The notes beneath the pieces were generated by a model. That model saw nothing but the letters and a program-made list of their open reading frames with translations. It was not told the DNA's origin and did not search any database. From an uncultured Bacteroides sp. (GTDB taxonomy: Bacteria > Bacteroidota > Bacteroidia > Bacteroidales > Bacteroidaceae), in contig NZ_URFY01000019.1 in the NCBI RefSeq assembly GCF_900547205.1, positions 11,677-75,676 on the forward strand: a DNA stretch of 64,000 nucleotides, in the 5' to 3' direction. A program made the translations under genes and the position numbers. This document shows, piece by piece, positions 16,066 through 24,497 of the stretch (positions are counted from its first letter, which is position 1; every line of letters starts with the position of its first letter).

Positions 16066-17106
16066 ATGATTATGAGAAGATTTAATTTTGCAGATCTCAA
16101 AGACAGAGTGTCATGGGGAAGTGTAATCGGAGGGGTAATGACCGTATTGGCAATATCCATCCTTCTCTCCCTATTAGGATCTAGTATCGGACTATTCATG
16201 CTTGACCCATTGGCAGACCATCCAGCTTCAGGTATTGGCACAACCGTTGGCATCTGGTCGGCAGTAGCTTTTGTTATTAGCATGATTGCCGGAGGTTTTG
16301 TAGCTGGAAAATTATCCGGCGTTGATGGAATGATACATGGTTTTCTGGTTTGGTGTACTACTTTGTTTATAGCAGTTATTTTGGGAGTCATGATTACTAT
16401 TGGGGCGGCTAAACTAACAATGAATGCACTTGGAGCTGTTACCTCAGTAGCAGGAAGTATCATTTCCGGAGCAGGTTCGGTTGTCGGTGGCGGTATTACT
16501 GCCCTTTCAGACCAAGCTAAAGAACTTTTTGGAGATATCGACTTCAATTCAGACTTGAATGATAGTGATGTTCCACAAAACATCCGCACAGCACTTGCTC
16601 AAAGCGGCGTTAAGGAACTGCAGCCCACTTATCTGAAAAACCAACTTAACGAAGTAAAAACCGATTTAAGTAAGTCTCTTAAGAAGGTTATTGCTAATCC
16701 TAAGGATGCAGACAATATCATTAACAACTTTATCGACCGCTTAAAGAAGCGCACGGATAAGATTACCAAGAACATAGACCGTAATGACTTATCGAGAGCG
16801 ATAGCCAACAATACCAATCTATCCAAGGCAGAAGCTGATAAAGCTATTGACCAATATATAGATATAATAAACAAAGCGACCGACCAAGCAAAACAAGAAA
16901 TAAATACTCTTGAACAGAAATTGCAGGAAGCCGCTCAGGAATGGAATGAGATGAAACATGAAGCACTGGTTGCTGCTGACAAAGCTTCAGATACCGCTGC
17001 AAAATCTGCGCTTATATCATTCTTTGCATTATTGGTAGCTGCTATTTTATGTACCGTTGCCGGTTCATGGGGAAGCAGAAAAACACAAGACCATGTTGAA
17101 ATGTAA
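16066..17106 (+). CDS. Four-helix membrane protein with long cytoplasmic or periplasmic coiled region
   Basis: 346 residues. Two to three membrane helices lie at residues about 20-120 (GSVIGGVMTVLAISILLSLLG, WSAVAFVISMIAGGFVAGKL, FIAVILGVMITIGAAKLTM), a Gly-rich GSIISGAGSVVGGGITAL follows, then a 160-residue charged, helical domain, and a final helix (ALISFFALLVAAILCTVAGSW). It resembles the YrzE/TIGR04086-type membrane proteins in its N-terminal half. The function is unknown. A strong terminator follows at 17158-17191. The position among stress genes suggests a role in envelope stress. Confidence 0.7.
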   Translation: MIMRRFNFADLKDRVSWGSVIGGVMTVLAISILLSLLGSSIGLFMLDPLADHPASGIGTTVGIWSAVAFVISMIAGGFVAGKLSGVDGMIHGFLVWCTTLFIAVILGVMITIGAAKLTMNALGAVTSVAGSIISGAGSVVGGGITALSDQAKELFGDIDFNSDLNDSDVPQNIRTALAQSGVKELQPTYLKNQLNEVKTDLSKSLKKVIANPKDADNIINNFIDRLKKRTDKITKNIDRNDLSRAIANNTNLSKAEADKAIDQYIDIINKATDQAKQEINTLEQKLQEAAQEWNEMKHEALVAADKASDTAAKSALISFFALLVAAILCTVAGSWGSRKTQDHVEM

Positions 17107-17157
17107 AAGCATATTCATCTAATTATTTGACAAAAACTATCATTTTAAAACGATAAT

Positions 17158-17191
17158 AAGGCTGTCTCTTAAACGATAAAGAGGCAGCCTT
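17158..17191 (+). terminator. Rho-independent terminator of the 16066 gene
   Basis: A 13-bp stem (AAGGCTGTCTCTT with its partner, one G-U pair), loop AAACGATA, then TTATTTTATA. Confidence 0.8.
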
Positions 17192-17245
17192 TATTTTATA
17201 GCCATTCATTATGAGTATCAACTACTTCCTACAATTTAAGGCACA

Positions 17246-17291
17246 CAAAAAAGGGAGAATAGCCAGAATTAAATCATTCGCTATTCTCCCT
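17246..17291 (-). terminator. Rho-independent terminator of the YtxH gene
   Basis: Arms AGGGAGAATAGC (17252-17263) and GCTATTCTCCCT (17280-17291) pair perfectly. On the minus strand the stem is followed by a run of six T. Confidence 0.8.
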
Positions 17292-17313
17292 CACAAACCA
17301 ATAAAAAACCTAG

Positions 17314-17610
17314 TTATTTTTTTTGACTATTAGCAAAGTTATGCATTTTGTTTCTAGCTTCATCTGTCTTTTCGGCAACATCAAAAGCACCGTCAGCAAC
17401 TTTATCTGCAACTTTCGTTCCAGACTCCAATGCTTTTTCTTTTGTATTATCAATCATGTCTACAGCATCACCCGTCATTTTGTGAAAGGCATTATTTACT
17501 TTCTCCTTCATCATCTTACCTTTAGAAGAAACACAAAAACGATAAACAAGAGATCCAATTATCGATCCTACTCCCAGACCGATAAGGAAATTAGATTTTC
17601 CACATTCCAT
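17314..17610 (-). CDS. YtxH domain stress protein
   Basis: 98 residues: an N-terminal glycine-rich membrane helix (FLIGLGVGSIIGSLVYRFC), then SSKGKMMKEKVNNAFH and a long amphipathic helix with Lys and Asp/Glu repeats. This is the YtxH pattern, a small membrane-tethered protein of stress regulons. It is 31 bp downstream of the GlsB/YeaQ gene on the same strand, and its own terminator follows, so the two probably form one transcript. Confidence 0.8.
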   Translation of the reverse strand: MECGKSNFLIGLGVGSIIGSLVYRFCVSSKGKMMKEKVNNAFHKMTGDAVDMIDNTKEKALESGTKVADKVADGAFDVAEKTDEARNKMHNFANSQKK

Positions 17611-17641
17611 AATTAAGTTTTTAGTTTAAATTGTTAATAAA

Positions 17642-17902
17642 TCAAGGTTCTGTATGCGTAGGGCGTTTTGTAAACAATGACAAAATCCACAACAATAATA
17701 CAGCACCAATAACCGAAGTTATAAGGCTACCCAAAATACCACCGGCAGCAATGCCTAGTAATCCGAATACCCAGCCTCCCAAGAGACCACCGATAATACC
17801 TACAATGAGATTGATCAAGAGACCGAAACCTCCACCTCTCATAATCTTACCAGCAATAAAGCCGGATACGATACCAATGATAATGTACCAAATAAAACTC
17901 AT
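17642..17902 (-). CDS. GlsB/YeaQ/YmgE family stress membrane protein
   Basis: 86 residues, three Gly-rich membrane helices: WYIIIGIVSGFIAGKIMRGGGFGLLIN, LIVGIIGGLLGGWVFGLLGI and GGILGSLITSVIGAVLLLWIL. This matches the transglycosylase-associated (GlsB/YeaQ/YmgE) family, inner-membrane proteins induced by general stress in many bacteria. Molecular function is not settled. It is followed by the YtxH gene. Confidence 0.9.
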   Translation of the reverse strand: MSFIWYIIIGIVSGFIAGKIMRGGGFGLLINLIVGIIGGLLGGWVFGLLGIAAGGILGSLITSVIGAVLLLWILSLFTKRPTHTEP

Positions 17903-18133
17903 AATTTTAATTTTTAGATTTATATATATATTTCAAAAAAGGTTTCTACTATATTCTACTTCATCTTTCATTCATGGACAAATCTTATTTATACATTTTT
18001 TTCATCCTATCCGAAAGATATCATCTATAGAAATAACATCATTCAGTTTCAATTAGTTCTATTTACAAACTTGCATTTAACACATCTTACATCTATCACA
18101 TAAATATGCGACAAAGATTGCTGTCATTTAAAA

Positions 18134-18174
18134 ATTCCCGGTAAAAGACATACATAAATTCTTTTACCGGGAAT
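18134..18174 (-). terminator. Terminator of the catalase/micro-protein unit
   Basis: Perfect 14-bp arms (18134-18147 and 18161-18174, ATTCCCGGTAAAAG and partner), loop of 13. On the minus strand it is followed by TTTTT. Confidence 0.8.
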
Positions 18175-18207
18175 CAAATAAAAACTTCATTTTACGAAAC
18201 GATTATT

Positions 18208-18315
18208 TCATTTCTTATCCGTTTTTTTACTTGAAGTTTCAGGCTTACTTTCTCTTGCATGAGTTTCCTTCTTGGCACTCTTTGCTTCTTGCTTTTTCTC
18301 AGTTTTCTTAATCAT
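18208..18315 (-). CDS. 35-residue lysine-rich micro-protein
   Basis: Reads MIKKTEKKQEAKSAKKE and continues THARESKPETSSKK. Roughly 40% of the residues are Lys. It lies 40 bp downstream of the manganese catalase gene and directly before a strong terminator, so it is likely the second gene of the catalase transcript. The sequence resembles a free C-terminal tail, but the catalase ends with its own stop. It may be a disordered nucleic-acid-binding or stress micro-protein; the function is unknown. Confidence 0.5.
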   Translation of the reverse strand: MIKKTEKKQEAKSAKKETHARESKPETSSKKTDKK

Positions 18316-18355
18316 AATCCAAAATTTAAAAGTGAATAATAAAAACTACAGCAAT

Positions 18356-19312
18356 TTATTTCTTGCTGTCTTTTTGCAATTTCTGGTAGTCACACCATTT
18401 CATGTCTTTATCTGGAGTTGCAGACAAAACTTCGTTGCTACGTTCTTTGGCTAACTTTTCATCTTTTTGCTGAACTTCTTTTTCAGTACGTTCGGTACCT
18501 TCAGGTGTTCTGTCCACCAATCCATTTGTACTTCTTACTTCTTCCAAAGGATTTTCAATGTATTGCCATTCTTCCATCAGTCTTGAGCTTTCACCTTCAT
18601 TCCATGGACCGCGCGCATCTTCTCCCTTAGACGTATTAAAGTAAAGATTACTATATTTCGGAGATGTCTGTAGCACACCGGGAGGGAAGTTGGGTTGGAT
18701 AGTAGACAAAGCAGCTTCAAATTGCTGGAAGTGAGTTACTTCACGAGTCATCAGGAAGACAAGAGTTTCTCTTACCGAAGGGTCTTCTGTGAATGGCATC
18801 AGGTTTTCATAACCTATTTTCGCACGACACTCGTTAGCCATATTGGATTGAAGGTCAACTGTGAGTTCGGCATTGGCAGAAACATAACTTGCACACCAAG
18901 GATTTCCATTGCTGTCGGTCAGCGAAGGGCTACCCGGAGCAGTAACCAAGAATTGTGGATTAGTAAATGCCTGATGGATAATATCTTCTTTAGCCGATTT
19001 ACCGCTCATCATGGGATTAAGGTCCATTGTTTCCACTGCATCCTTCATCTCACCGTTTACCGGACCTAGAAGCATCTGGATGGTAGCTCCTACGATTTCG
19101 AGATGTGCCAATTCCTCGGTAGCAATATCCATAAGCATATCGTATTTATCGGGATACGGGTTATGACAACTAAATGCTTGTACGAAATATTGCAAAGCTG
19201 AAGTTAACTCTCCATTAGCACCGCCGAATGCTTCGAGCAGAATGCGTGCAAAACGTGGATCCGGCTTTGAAACACGGGCATTGAATTGCAACTCTTTTAC
19301 ATGATAGAACAT
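18356..19312 (-). CDS. Manganese catalase
   Basis: 318 residues. The di-manganese ligands of the family are present: Glu35 (GGANGELTSALQY), Glu67 and His70 (ATEELAHLEIVG), Glu161 (MANECRAKIGYE) and His194 (REVTHFQQFEAAL). The enzyme converts hydrogen peroxide to water and oxygen without heme. The last 60 residues are charged and disordered (ERTEKEVQQKDEKLAKERS), an extension beyond the usual end of the fold. It acts in the cytoplasm. The context of stress membrane proteins and OmpA copies suggests a stationary-phase or oxidative-stress regulon. Confidence 0.93.
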   Translation of the reverse strand: MFYHVKELQFNARVSKPDPRFARILLEAFGGANGELTSALQYFVQAFSCHNPYPDKYDMLMDIATEELAHLEIVGATIQMLLGPVNGEMKDAVETMDLNPMMSGKSAKEDIIHQAFTNPQFLVTAPGSPSLTDSNGNPWCASYVSANAELTVDLQSNMANECRAKIGYENLMPFTEDPSVRETLVFLMTREVTHFQQFEAALSTIQPNFPPGVLQTSPKYSNLYFNTSKGEDARGPWNEGESSRLMEEWQYIENPLEEVRSTNGLVDRTPEGTERTEKEVQQKDEKLAKERSNEVLSATPDKDMKWCDYQKLQKDSKK

Positions 19313-19479
19313 AATTGATTGATTTTAATGTTAATAATCTAGGTAAATTAGGATGTACATCTGCATATATAACGTATGCCTAATTCTTAAGTTCTTAGCA
19401 TCTTCAATTTGTATAACTAATTAACTGTAATAATTATACTTTTTCATATCTGTAGCAAGAGTGTGAAATTGTCAGAACA

Positions 19480-19515
19480 AAAAAAATGCCGGATAGTATG
19501 ACTACTATCCGGCAT
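19480..19515 (-). terminator. Terminator of the small porin gene
   Basis: 13-bp perfect stem (19486-19498 with 19503-19515, ATGCCGGATAGTA), loop TGAC, followed on the minus strand by eight T. It lies 11 bp after the stop codon. Confidence 0.85.
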
Positions 19516-19525
19516 CCAACAAAAA

Positions 19526-20041
19526 TCAGAATCTATAACCATAACCTAACATGATAACGACATTATCATCATGGGCAAACATGAATTTTGCTTCTAAATT
19601 CAAGAAACTATGTTCCGAAAGCGGTAATGCAATACCTCCACCAAGATTGAAAGCAAATTTTGTGGTATTACTTCTATCTACTTCAGCAGTCTTACCATCA
19701 ACCTCAACAGTTTGCTTACCATAAAAATTGTTCTGCATACCTATACCTGCAAGTGGATAGACAGAAAATCCCTGGCCGTCTTTACGGAAGTTGAACACAT
19801 AATGGAAGTTCAAATTCACATCCAACCCCGTCACCTTATCCTTTGGAAAGAAAAACGAGAGATCCGGAGCAAGGCGAAGATTGTCGGCTATCACATAACG
19901 TCCTTGTGCTTGCAAGCCGAATCTTTCATAATTGGATTGATAACCAAGACTTCCCATCAAGGCACCTTCTCCTTTTTTTGTTTGAGCATTCACTCCCAAA
20001 GCGGTCAACATGACCATAACCAATAATAAAAACTTTTTCAT
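19526..20041 (-). CDS. Small outer-membrane beta-barrel protein
   Basis: 171 residues with signal MKKFLLLVMVMLTALGVNAQ. The mature protein shows the eight-strand barrel pattern: GALMGSLGYQSNYERFGLQAQGRYVI, LRLAPDLSFFFP, VTGLDVNLNFHYVFNF, FSVYPLAGIGMQNNFYG, KFAFNLGGGIALPLS, and a C-terminal NVVIMLGYGYRF ending in Phe, as expected for BAM recognition. Function unknown. It sits 55 bp downstream of the second OmpA gene and ends in its own terminator, so both could share a transcript. Confidence 0.8.
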   Translation of the reverse strand: MKKFLLLVMVMLTALGVNAQTKKGEGALMGSLGYQSNYERFGLQAQGRYVIADNLRLAPDLSFFFPKDKVTGLDVNLNFHYVFNFRKDGQGFSVYPLAGIGMQNNFYGKQTVEVDGKTAEVDRSNTTKFAFNLGGGIALPLSEHSFLNLEAKFMFAHDDNVVIMLGYGYRF

Positions 20042-20096
20042 AATTCAGGCATTTAGTTATTAATATATTCACTTAAAATAAAATTCACGTATAACT

Positions 20097-21230
20097 TTAG
20101 TCTTCAAGAGTACAGATACTTACGCGGTTCCAATCCGGATCAGTAAACATATCACCCACTCCACGACCTTCGGCATTAATGCGCAACGGGCTGATCTTAT
20201 ACTTGTTTACCAAGATTTTCTTCACAGCCTCGGCACGTGCCTTTGCAATTCTGTCATTGACAGCAACACTACCTTCAGGAGATGCATATCCTTTAATGAT
20301 GACCTTTGACTTCGGATATTTCGTCATATAGGATGCTACACGTTCCACATTCGGAAGTTGAGAAGCATCTACTGTTGAACGTCCTTGTCTGAAAGTGATG
20401 ATTGATTCGGGAACACGGGCAGTTTTCACCACAGTTGCAACCGGAACTATCTTTGTACGGCAGTCTTCGAGCTCCTTCTGCAAGCCGGTAACTCTCTGGG
20501 CAGCGTTGACAAGTTCATAATCCCTATTAGTTACCTGTCCGCGAAGTGCATTGATTTCAGAATTTAAATCGTCTATTTCAGCTTGATTGTAAACTCTCAC
20601 ATCGCTGATATAGTGTTTACCGTTGCTAGCCATAAAATGATATGTTAATCCGGCAGTCAATTCAAAGGATGCGTTATTTGCATTGAAACGGCTTCTATGG
20701 CTCTTGTTAAAACCACCCTGCATATCATAAACGATAGAAGGTTTTAAAGCCAAAGTAAATGCCTTGCTCTCTCCCATGTTGAAATTCAGATTCATACCAA
20801 AACGAGTAGACCAGGAATTTAAGTCACCAGGACCACTAGCATAGTAATGCAACCAACCTGCACCAGCAACAGCTTCAATCTCGAATACGCGAGGTTCGCC
20901 AGGATAAGTGCTAAAAAGGTTCATCAAATTGACCTTACCCAACACACTAACGTCTGAAGCATCAATAGCAGTTTTGCTTGGGGTGGTATTGACATAACCC
21001 ATACCTTGAAATCCCAGACCGAAAATTGGAGTAAGCTGTTTGGAAAACCCAACTCCGAATGCAGGACGCATACTCTTAATGAAAGCACTGTGAGTTAATG
21101 GGGTAGTTCCGCCGGCTTGGATTTCTACAGCCCAATTGTCTACAAATTTCGTACCTTCTACTACTGTTTGGGCATTCACAGCAGTAAATGCACCTAACGC
21201 TAAAGCAACTAAAATAATAGATTTTTTCAT
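20097..21230 (-). CDS. OmpA family outer-membrane protein, copy 2
   Basis: 377 residues from MKKSIILVALALGAFTAVNA (an ATG two codons earlier is possible). The same architecture as copy 1: barrel (residues 25-200), coiled linker (IDDLNSEINALRGQVTNRDYEL) and C-terminal OmpA domain (IITFRQGRSTVDASQLPNV, GYASPEGSVAVNDRIAKARAEAV). Most of the two proteins is identical; differences cluster in the signal peptide, the coiled linker and the end of the OmpA domain. Such retention with a diverged linker suggests slightly different spacing between outer membrane and peptidoglycan. Confidence 0.92.
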   Translation of the reverse strand: MKKSIILVALALGAFTAVNAQTVVEGTKFVDNWAVEIQAGGTTPLTHSAFIKSMRPAFGVGFSKQLTPIFGLGFQGMGYVNTTPSKTAIDASDVSVLGKVNLMNLFSTYPGEPRVFEIEAVAGAGWLHYYASGPGDLNSWSTRFGMNLNFNMGESKAFTLALKPSIVYDMQGGFNKSHRSRFNANNASFELTAGLTYHFMASNGKHYISDVRVYNQAEIDDLNSEINALRGQVTNRDYELVNAAQRVTGLQKELEDCRTKIVPVATVVKTARVPESIITFRQGRSTVDASQLPNVERVASYMTKYPKSKVIIKGYASPEGSVAVNDRIAKARAEAVKKILVNKYKISPLRINAEGRGVGDMFTDPDWNRVSICTLED

Positions 21231-21669
21231 AATCAAATGTATTTAATGTAAATGTTTTGTTCACTAAAACTTTAGAAATGTCTTATCTGTTCCATGTCTA
21301 AATTCTTAGTTGATAATAAAACTTTCTATTCATCTAAAACAACATATCCTTTAAATAATTAGTTCGTAGTGCAAAATCCGAATTAACATCTATTTTGTTT
21401 CCATCGTTTCTTAAATATGAACCCGATTATTAGTAGCGGTCATTAAGTATTATATCATACAAAATATACAGAAGAGTAAGGGGAATAGGACGAAAAGAGC
21501 GTTATTTCAGCCTGTTAGCGGATATTGACAGGTTTGTCGTTTTAATATTTGATACAGGAACCCTCAAGCCTGATACATATTAAATCAGATAAATTCTGAT
21601 GAAATTTTAGAATTAAGGCACCCTCATTATACATAAATTATCAAAAATAATATTTCAATCAATGACATT
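21231..21669. other. Intergenic region upstream of ompA copy 2
   Basis: 439 bases. The right side of the OmpA gene carries the conserved block at 21336-21368. Between 21400 and 21669 I see no gene, no strong hairpin and no clear terminator for the radical SAM operon that ends at 21670. Confidence 0.5.
21336..21368 (-). promoter_or_regulatory. Upstream block shared by both ompA copies (second copy)
   Basis: Same two sub-blocks as at 14330-14362 (AAAACAACATATCCT and AATTAGTTCGTA), with the same six-base spacing, about 106-138 bp upstream of the start codon. Confidence 0.55.
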
Positions 21670-23235
21670 TCATAAAGAAGGAAGCCTATTAAACAGGAAG
21701 AAAGTCGGCAACCGATCCGGATTTAATGTATATCGTGCCCGTTCTTTCAAAAGAGGGTCGGCATTCATCACGGCACAAGAGTGGGGAACGGCTGACATCA
21801 TGGGCCAATCTCTTAATGAATTTCCTACGATTAAGACTTGTTCAAGAGGAATATCCATCGTCTCACATAGATATAGCACCCCTTCCCTCTTGCTTGCTTC
21901 GCCATGAACGACTGTCACAAGTGGGGGCTTATGAAAAACCTGATAAGCTCTTTCTTTGAGCCGTGTCAGCATCTCCGCCCGCAGTTCTTTGCCGGATACC
22001 AACATACTGTATTTATAAACCCGGTCTTCATATTCGTGAGCCGTCGTCTTCGTTGCCTTTTTACAGATATCCGGCAATGCATCTATCGGCATACATTTTA
22101 TCCGGCCGTCGAAAGACAATAACCCTCCGTCTGCAAAGACCCCACCATTAAACAGACTGAAAAGACTACTGCCCAATTTTCTTCGTGCCTGCTCCACGGA
22201 CAAAGAGGTGGCAAGGTATAAAGGGGTGGAACGTGCTATATATCGCAAAGCAGTAGCATAACTTTCAGGAACATTTCCTTGCGCATCGGTAAGCGTTCCG
22301 TCCACATCAAAAAACACTGTACTGATTTCCGGTTTCTCGGGTATTCGCCAAAGTACGCCTTCGCCCATTATCTTCCGGAGAGGATGATTGCATAAGTTAC
22401 TGAAAGCAATATAGCAATCGCAGATCTTTCGCCGACAAGGAAGCGATAACGCCAGTTCCCTACTTTGATAAAGGTTTCCTATCTTCACCTGGCTGCGCGG
22501 GCAAGCATAAATATCCCCTTTCCCATCAACAAAACAACTGCTTCTTCCTCCCGAACAGGCATTCCATTGTGCCGGAGCATTTCTCAAATCATATTCAAAA
22601 AGATTATCCAGTTGGCTGAAGAATTGAATATCCTCATGGCTTAGCGGCGTCTTCAATCCCTGCATGGCGTTGATGAACAAATAAATATCCGGTGAAAGCA
22701 GATTTCGCAATTCGTGGAGTATAGTTTTTGCCGAAGGATTGCCTACCGCTCCGGCACAAACTTGCATTCCTGCCTGATGAAGCGTATGAAGTTGCCGGAC
22801 AAATTTGTCTACCGGAGCCATTTCCGGATGAAAACTAGCCCATACTTTAATCTTACTCATTAAGTGGGGAGCCGTTTGAAGTTCGTCCAACCAATGGTCG
22901 GAAGGAAAAGAAAGGTTAGTCTGACAAGAAATACCGACAACCTGCGGCAAAGCTGCCAGACGCATGATTCCTTGCCGATAATATTGGTGTATCAAGGCTT
23001 CCCCATAAGGAATGATAAACAACTGTAGAGGCTCTTTCCCCTCCCATTGCTCAATAGCTGTTATAAAACGATGCCATGCCTGCTTATCCGATGCCACAGA
23101 CACAGAATTCGGATGAGACTTCTTGCCAAATGGACAATAAGAACAGGTATAGTTACAGCTGTTCAATTTGCCGCGGTAGTATATACGCTTGATGGTATGT
23201 AAAGAGCTGGCAGTTGTCATCGTCCTTTCATTCAA
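21670..23235 (-). CDS. STM4011-type radical SAM protein fused to a HAD hydrolase
   Basis: 521 residues. The radical SAM Cys motif CxxxCxxC is at CNYTCSYC, residues about 27-34, so the N-terminal 300 residues should bind a 4Fe-4S cluster and S-adenosylmethionine. More cysteines follow (NACSGGRSSC, IYACPRS, CRRKICDC, SNLCNH), like a SPASM-type auxiliary cluster region. From about residue 310 a HAD phosphatase starts with VFFDVDGTLTD, with a later IVGNSLRDWPMM matching the C-terminal acidic motif. It is the last gene of the STM4011-4015-type operon. Its start overlaps the previous gene's stop by four bases. The fusion is notable because the two activities would act on the same intermediate. The substrate is unknown. 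Confidence 0.8.
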   Translation of the reverse strand: MNERTMTTASSLHTIKRIYYRGKLNSCNYTCSYCPFGKKSHPNSVSVASDKQAWHRFITAIEQWEGKEPLQLFIIPYGEALIHQYYRQGIMRLAALPQVVGISCQTNLSFPSDHWLDELQTAPHLMSKIKVWASFHPEMAPVDKFVRQLHTLHQAGMQVCAGAVGNPSAKTILHELRNLLSPDIYLFINAMQGLKTPLSHEDIQFFSQLDNLFEYDLRNAPAQWNACSGGRSSCFVDGKGDIYACPRSQVKIGNLYQSRELALSLPCRRKICDCYIAFSNLCNHPLRKIMGEGVLWRIPEKPEISTVFFDVDGTLTDAQGNVPESYATALRYIARSTPLYLATSLSVEQARRKLGSSLFSLFNGGVFADGGLLSFDGRIKCMPIDALPDICKKATKTTAHEYEDRVYKYSMLVSGKELRAEMLTRLKERAYQVFHKPPLVTVVHGEASKREGVLYLCETMDIPLEQVLIVGNSLRDWPMMSAVPHSCAVMNADPLLKERARYTLNPDRLPTFFLFNRLPSL

Positions 23236-24497
23236 TAAGAATACGTTTCCATTAGTTCTCTTATCTTAGGAGAAATAAATAGCTGACCAATATAGTCGGA
23301 AAAGCCCAGTCCTTCTGAAGTCAGGCGAATACGGTCGGCAGTTTCTTCTAGCCATCCCCGTTCCGCCAATTGCCGGAATGACGGAATCATATCCAGTGTT
23401 TCACCAAAACGGCGGTAATATTCAGCTTTATCAATTCCTATATAACACATCAGGTTTTTAATGATAAAACGCTGCTGCTGTTTTTCGTTGGAAAGGATAA
23501 ACCCATTTTGGGCTACTGTGAAATCAGTAGTTGCAATATATCGGTCAATCTCACGTCCAATGCATTGTTGGCAAACCGTATATCGGGTGGCATAATGCAG
23601 ATGACCCAGATAGCTACGTCCGCCCGACCCGCACGAAAGCATCACTTCGTCGCCGCATGAGACTTCCTCATCCGTGGGCGGATGATGAATGAAGCGTCGC
23701 ATGGAGGTTTGCAAGAAGCCACTTGCTCTCAATAAATCACAAGCGGCACTATACATCCGAAAACAGGTATCGTCAGACTCACGTTCGGTAATCCCCGTAC
23801 CCTGGCGCACATACAACGGATAAATAAACAATTCATTCGGCTGAAACCGGAGAGCTTGTTCCAATGAATAGAGGAAGCTTTCTACTGTCTGTCCCTTGAT
23901 TCCGTATATCAGGTCAATATTGAAATAAGGAAAATCCATTTGCCGGATATCTTCCAACGCTTTATAGATAGCATTTTGACGGGGACGTCTTTTCAATGTT
24001 TTCAGCTCTTCATCCACAAAACTTTGAATGCCTATACTCACACGGGCTACTTCCGCTTGCTTCAATAGGTTCAGACGATCCCAATCCGCATATTCGGGAG
24101 AAGTCTCTACGGAAGTAAAAGCACGGGACGGATGCACACCAAACAAATCGGCAGTGGTGCACAATTGTTCTAATTGAGGTATAGTGAGAAGTAACGGTGT
24201 ACCTCCTCCGATAGCAAAACTATCGAAAGTCAGCCCGGTGGTAAGCGGAGCCAATTGTTGTGCCTGTTGGTGAAGAGTTTCCAAATAGGACGTGATGTAT
24301 TCCGTACGATTCGTTTGCAGAGAGAACAAATTGCAGTATCCGCATTTATGGCTGCAAAAAGGAATATGAAAATAGAGCGACGCCTTTCGCCCTTCCAACT
24401 GCTCCAGATAAGGTATAAGCGAAACCGGAGTAGAAAAAGAACGGTAAGCCGTTTTGTGCGGATAACTATACATATAGTCTACATATCGTGAGTTCAT
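23232..24497 (-). CDS. STM4012-type radical SAM protein, HemN-like
   Basis: 421 residues. The motif CSHKCGYC (residues about 48-55) is the radical SAM cluster site, in the context SLYFHIPFC...GYCNLFS seen in HemN-like enzymes. AIGGGTPLLL, SIGIQSFVDEELKTLKRR and IDLIYGIKGQTVESF match the HemN/STM4012 core. True coproporphyrinogen dehydrogenases act in heme synthesis; here the neighbours point to another substrate. It overlaps both neighbours by four bases, so translation is tightly coupled. Confidence 0.82.
   Translation of the reverse strand: MNSRYVDYMYSYPHKTAYRSFSTPVSLIPYLEQLEGRKASLYFHIPFCSHKCGYCNLFSLQTNRTEYITSYLETLHQQAQQLAPLTTGLTFDSFAIGGGTPLLLTIPQLEQLCTTADLFGVHPSRAFTSVETSPEYADWDRLNLLKQAEVARVSIGIQSFVDEELKTLKRRPRQNAIYKALEDIRQMDFPYFNIDLIYGIKGQTVESFLYSLEQALRFQPNELFIYPLYVRQGTGITERESDDTCFRMYSAACDLLRASGFLQTSMRRFIHHPPTDEEVSCGDEVMLSCGSGGRSYLGHLHYATRYTVCQQCIGREIDRYIATTDFTVAQNGFILSNEKQQQRFIIKNLMCYIGIDKAEYYRRFGETLDMIPSFRQLAERGWLEETADRIRLTSEGLGFSDYIGQLFISPKIRELMETYSY

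Noticed and set aside
23232..24497. Heme-pathway HemN (coproporphyrinogen dehydrogenase)
   Set aside because: The HemN-like fold is present, but gene order and coupling follow the STM4012 cluster, with no heme genes nearby.
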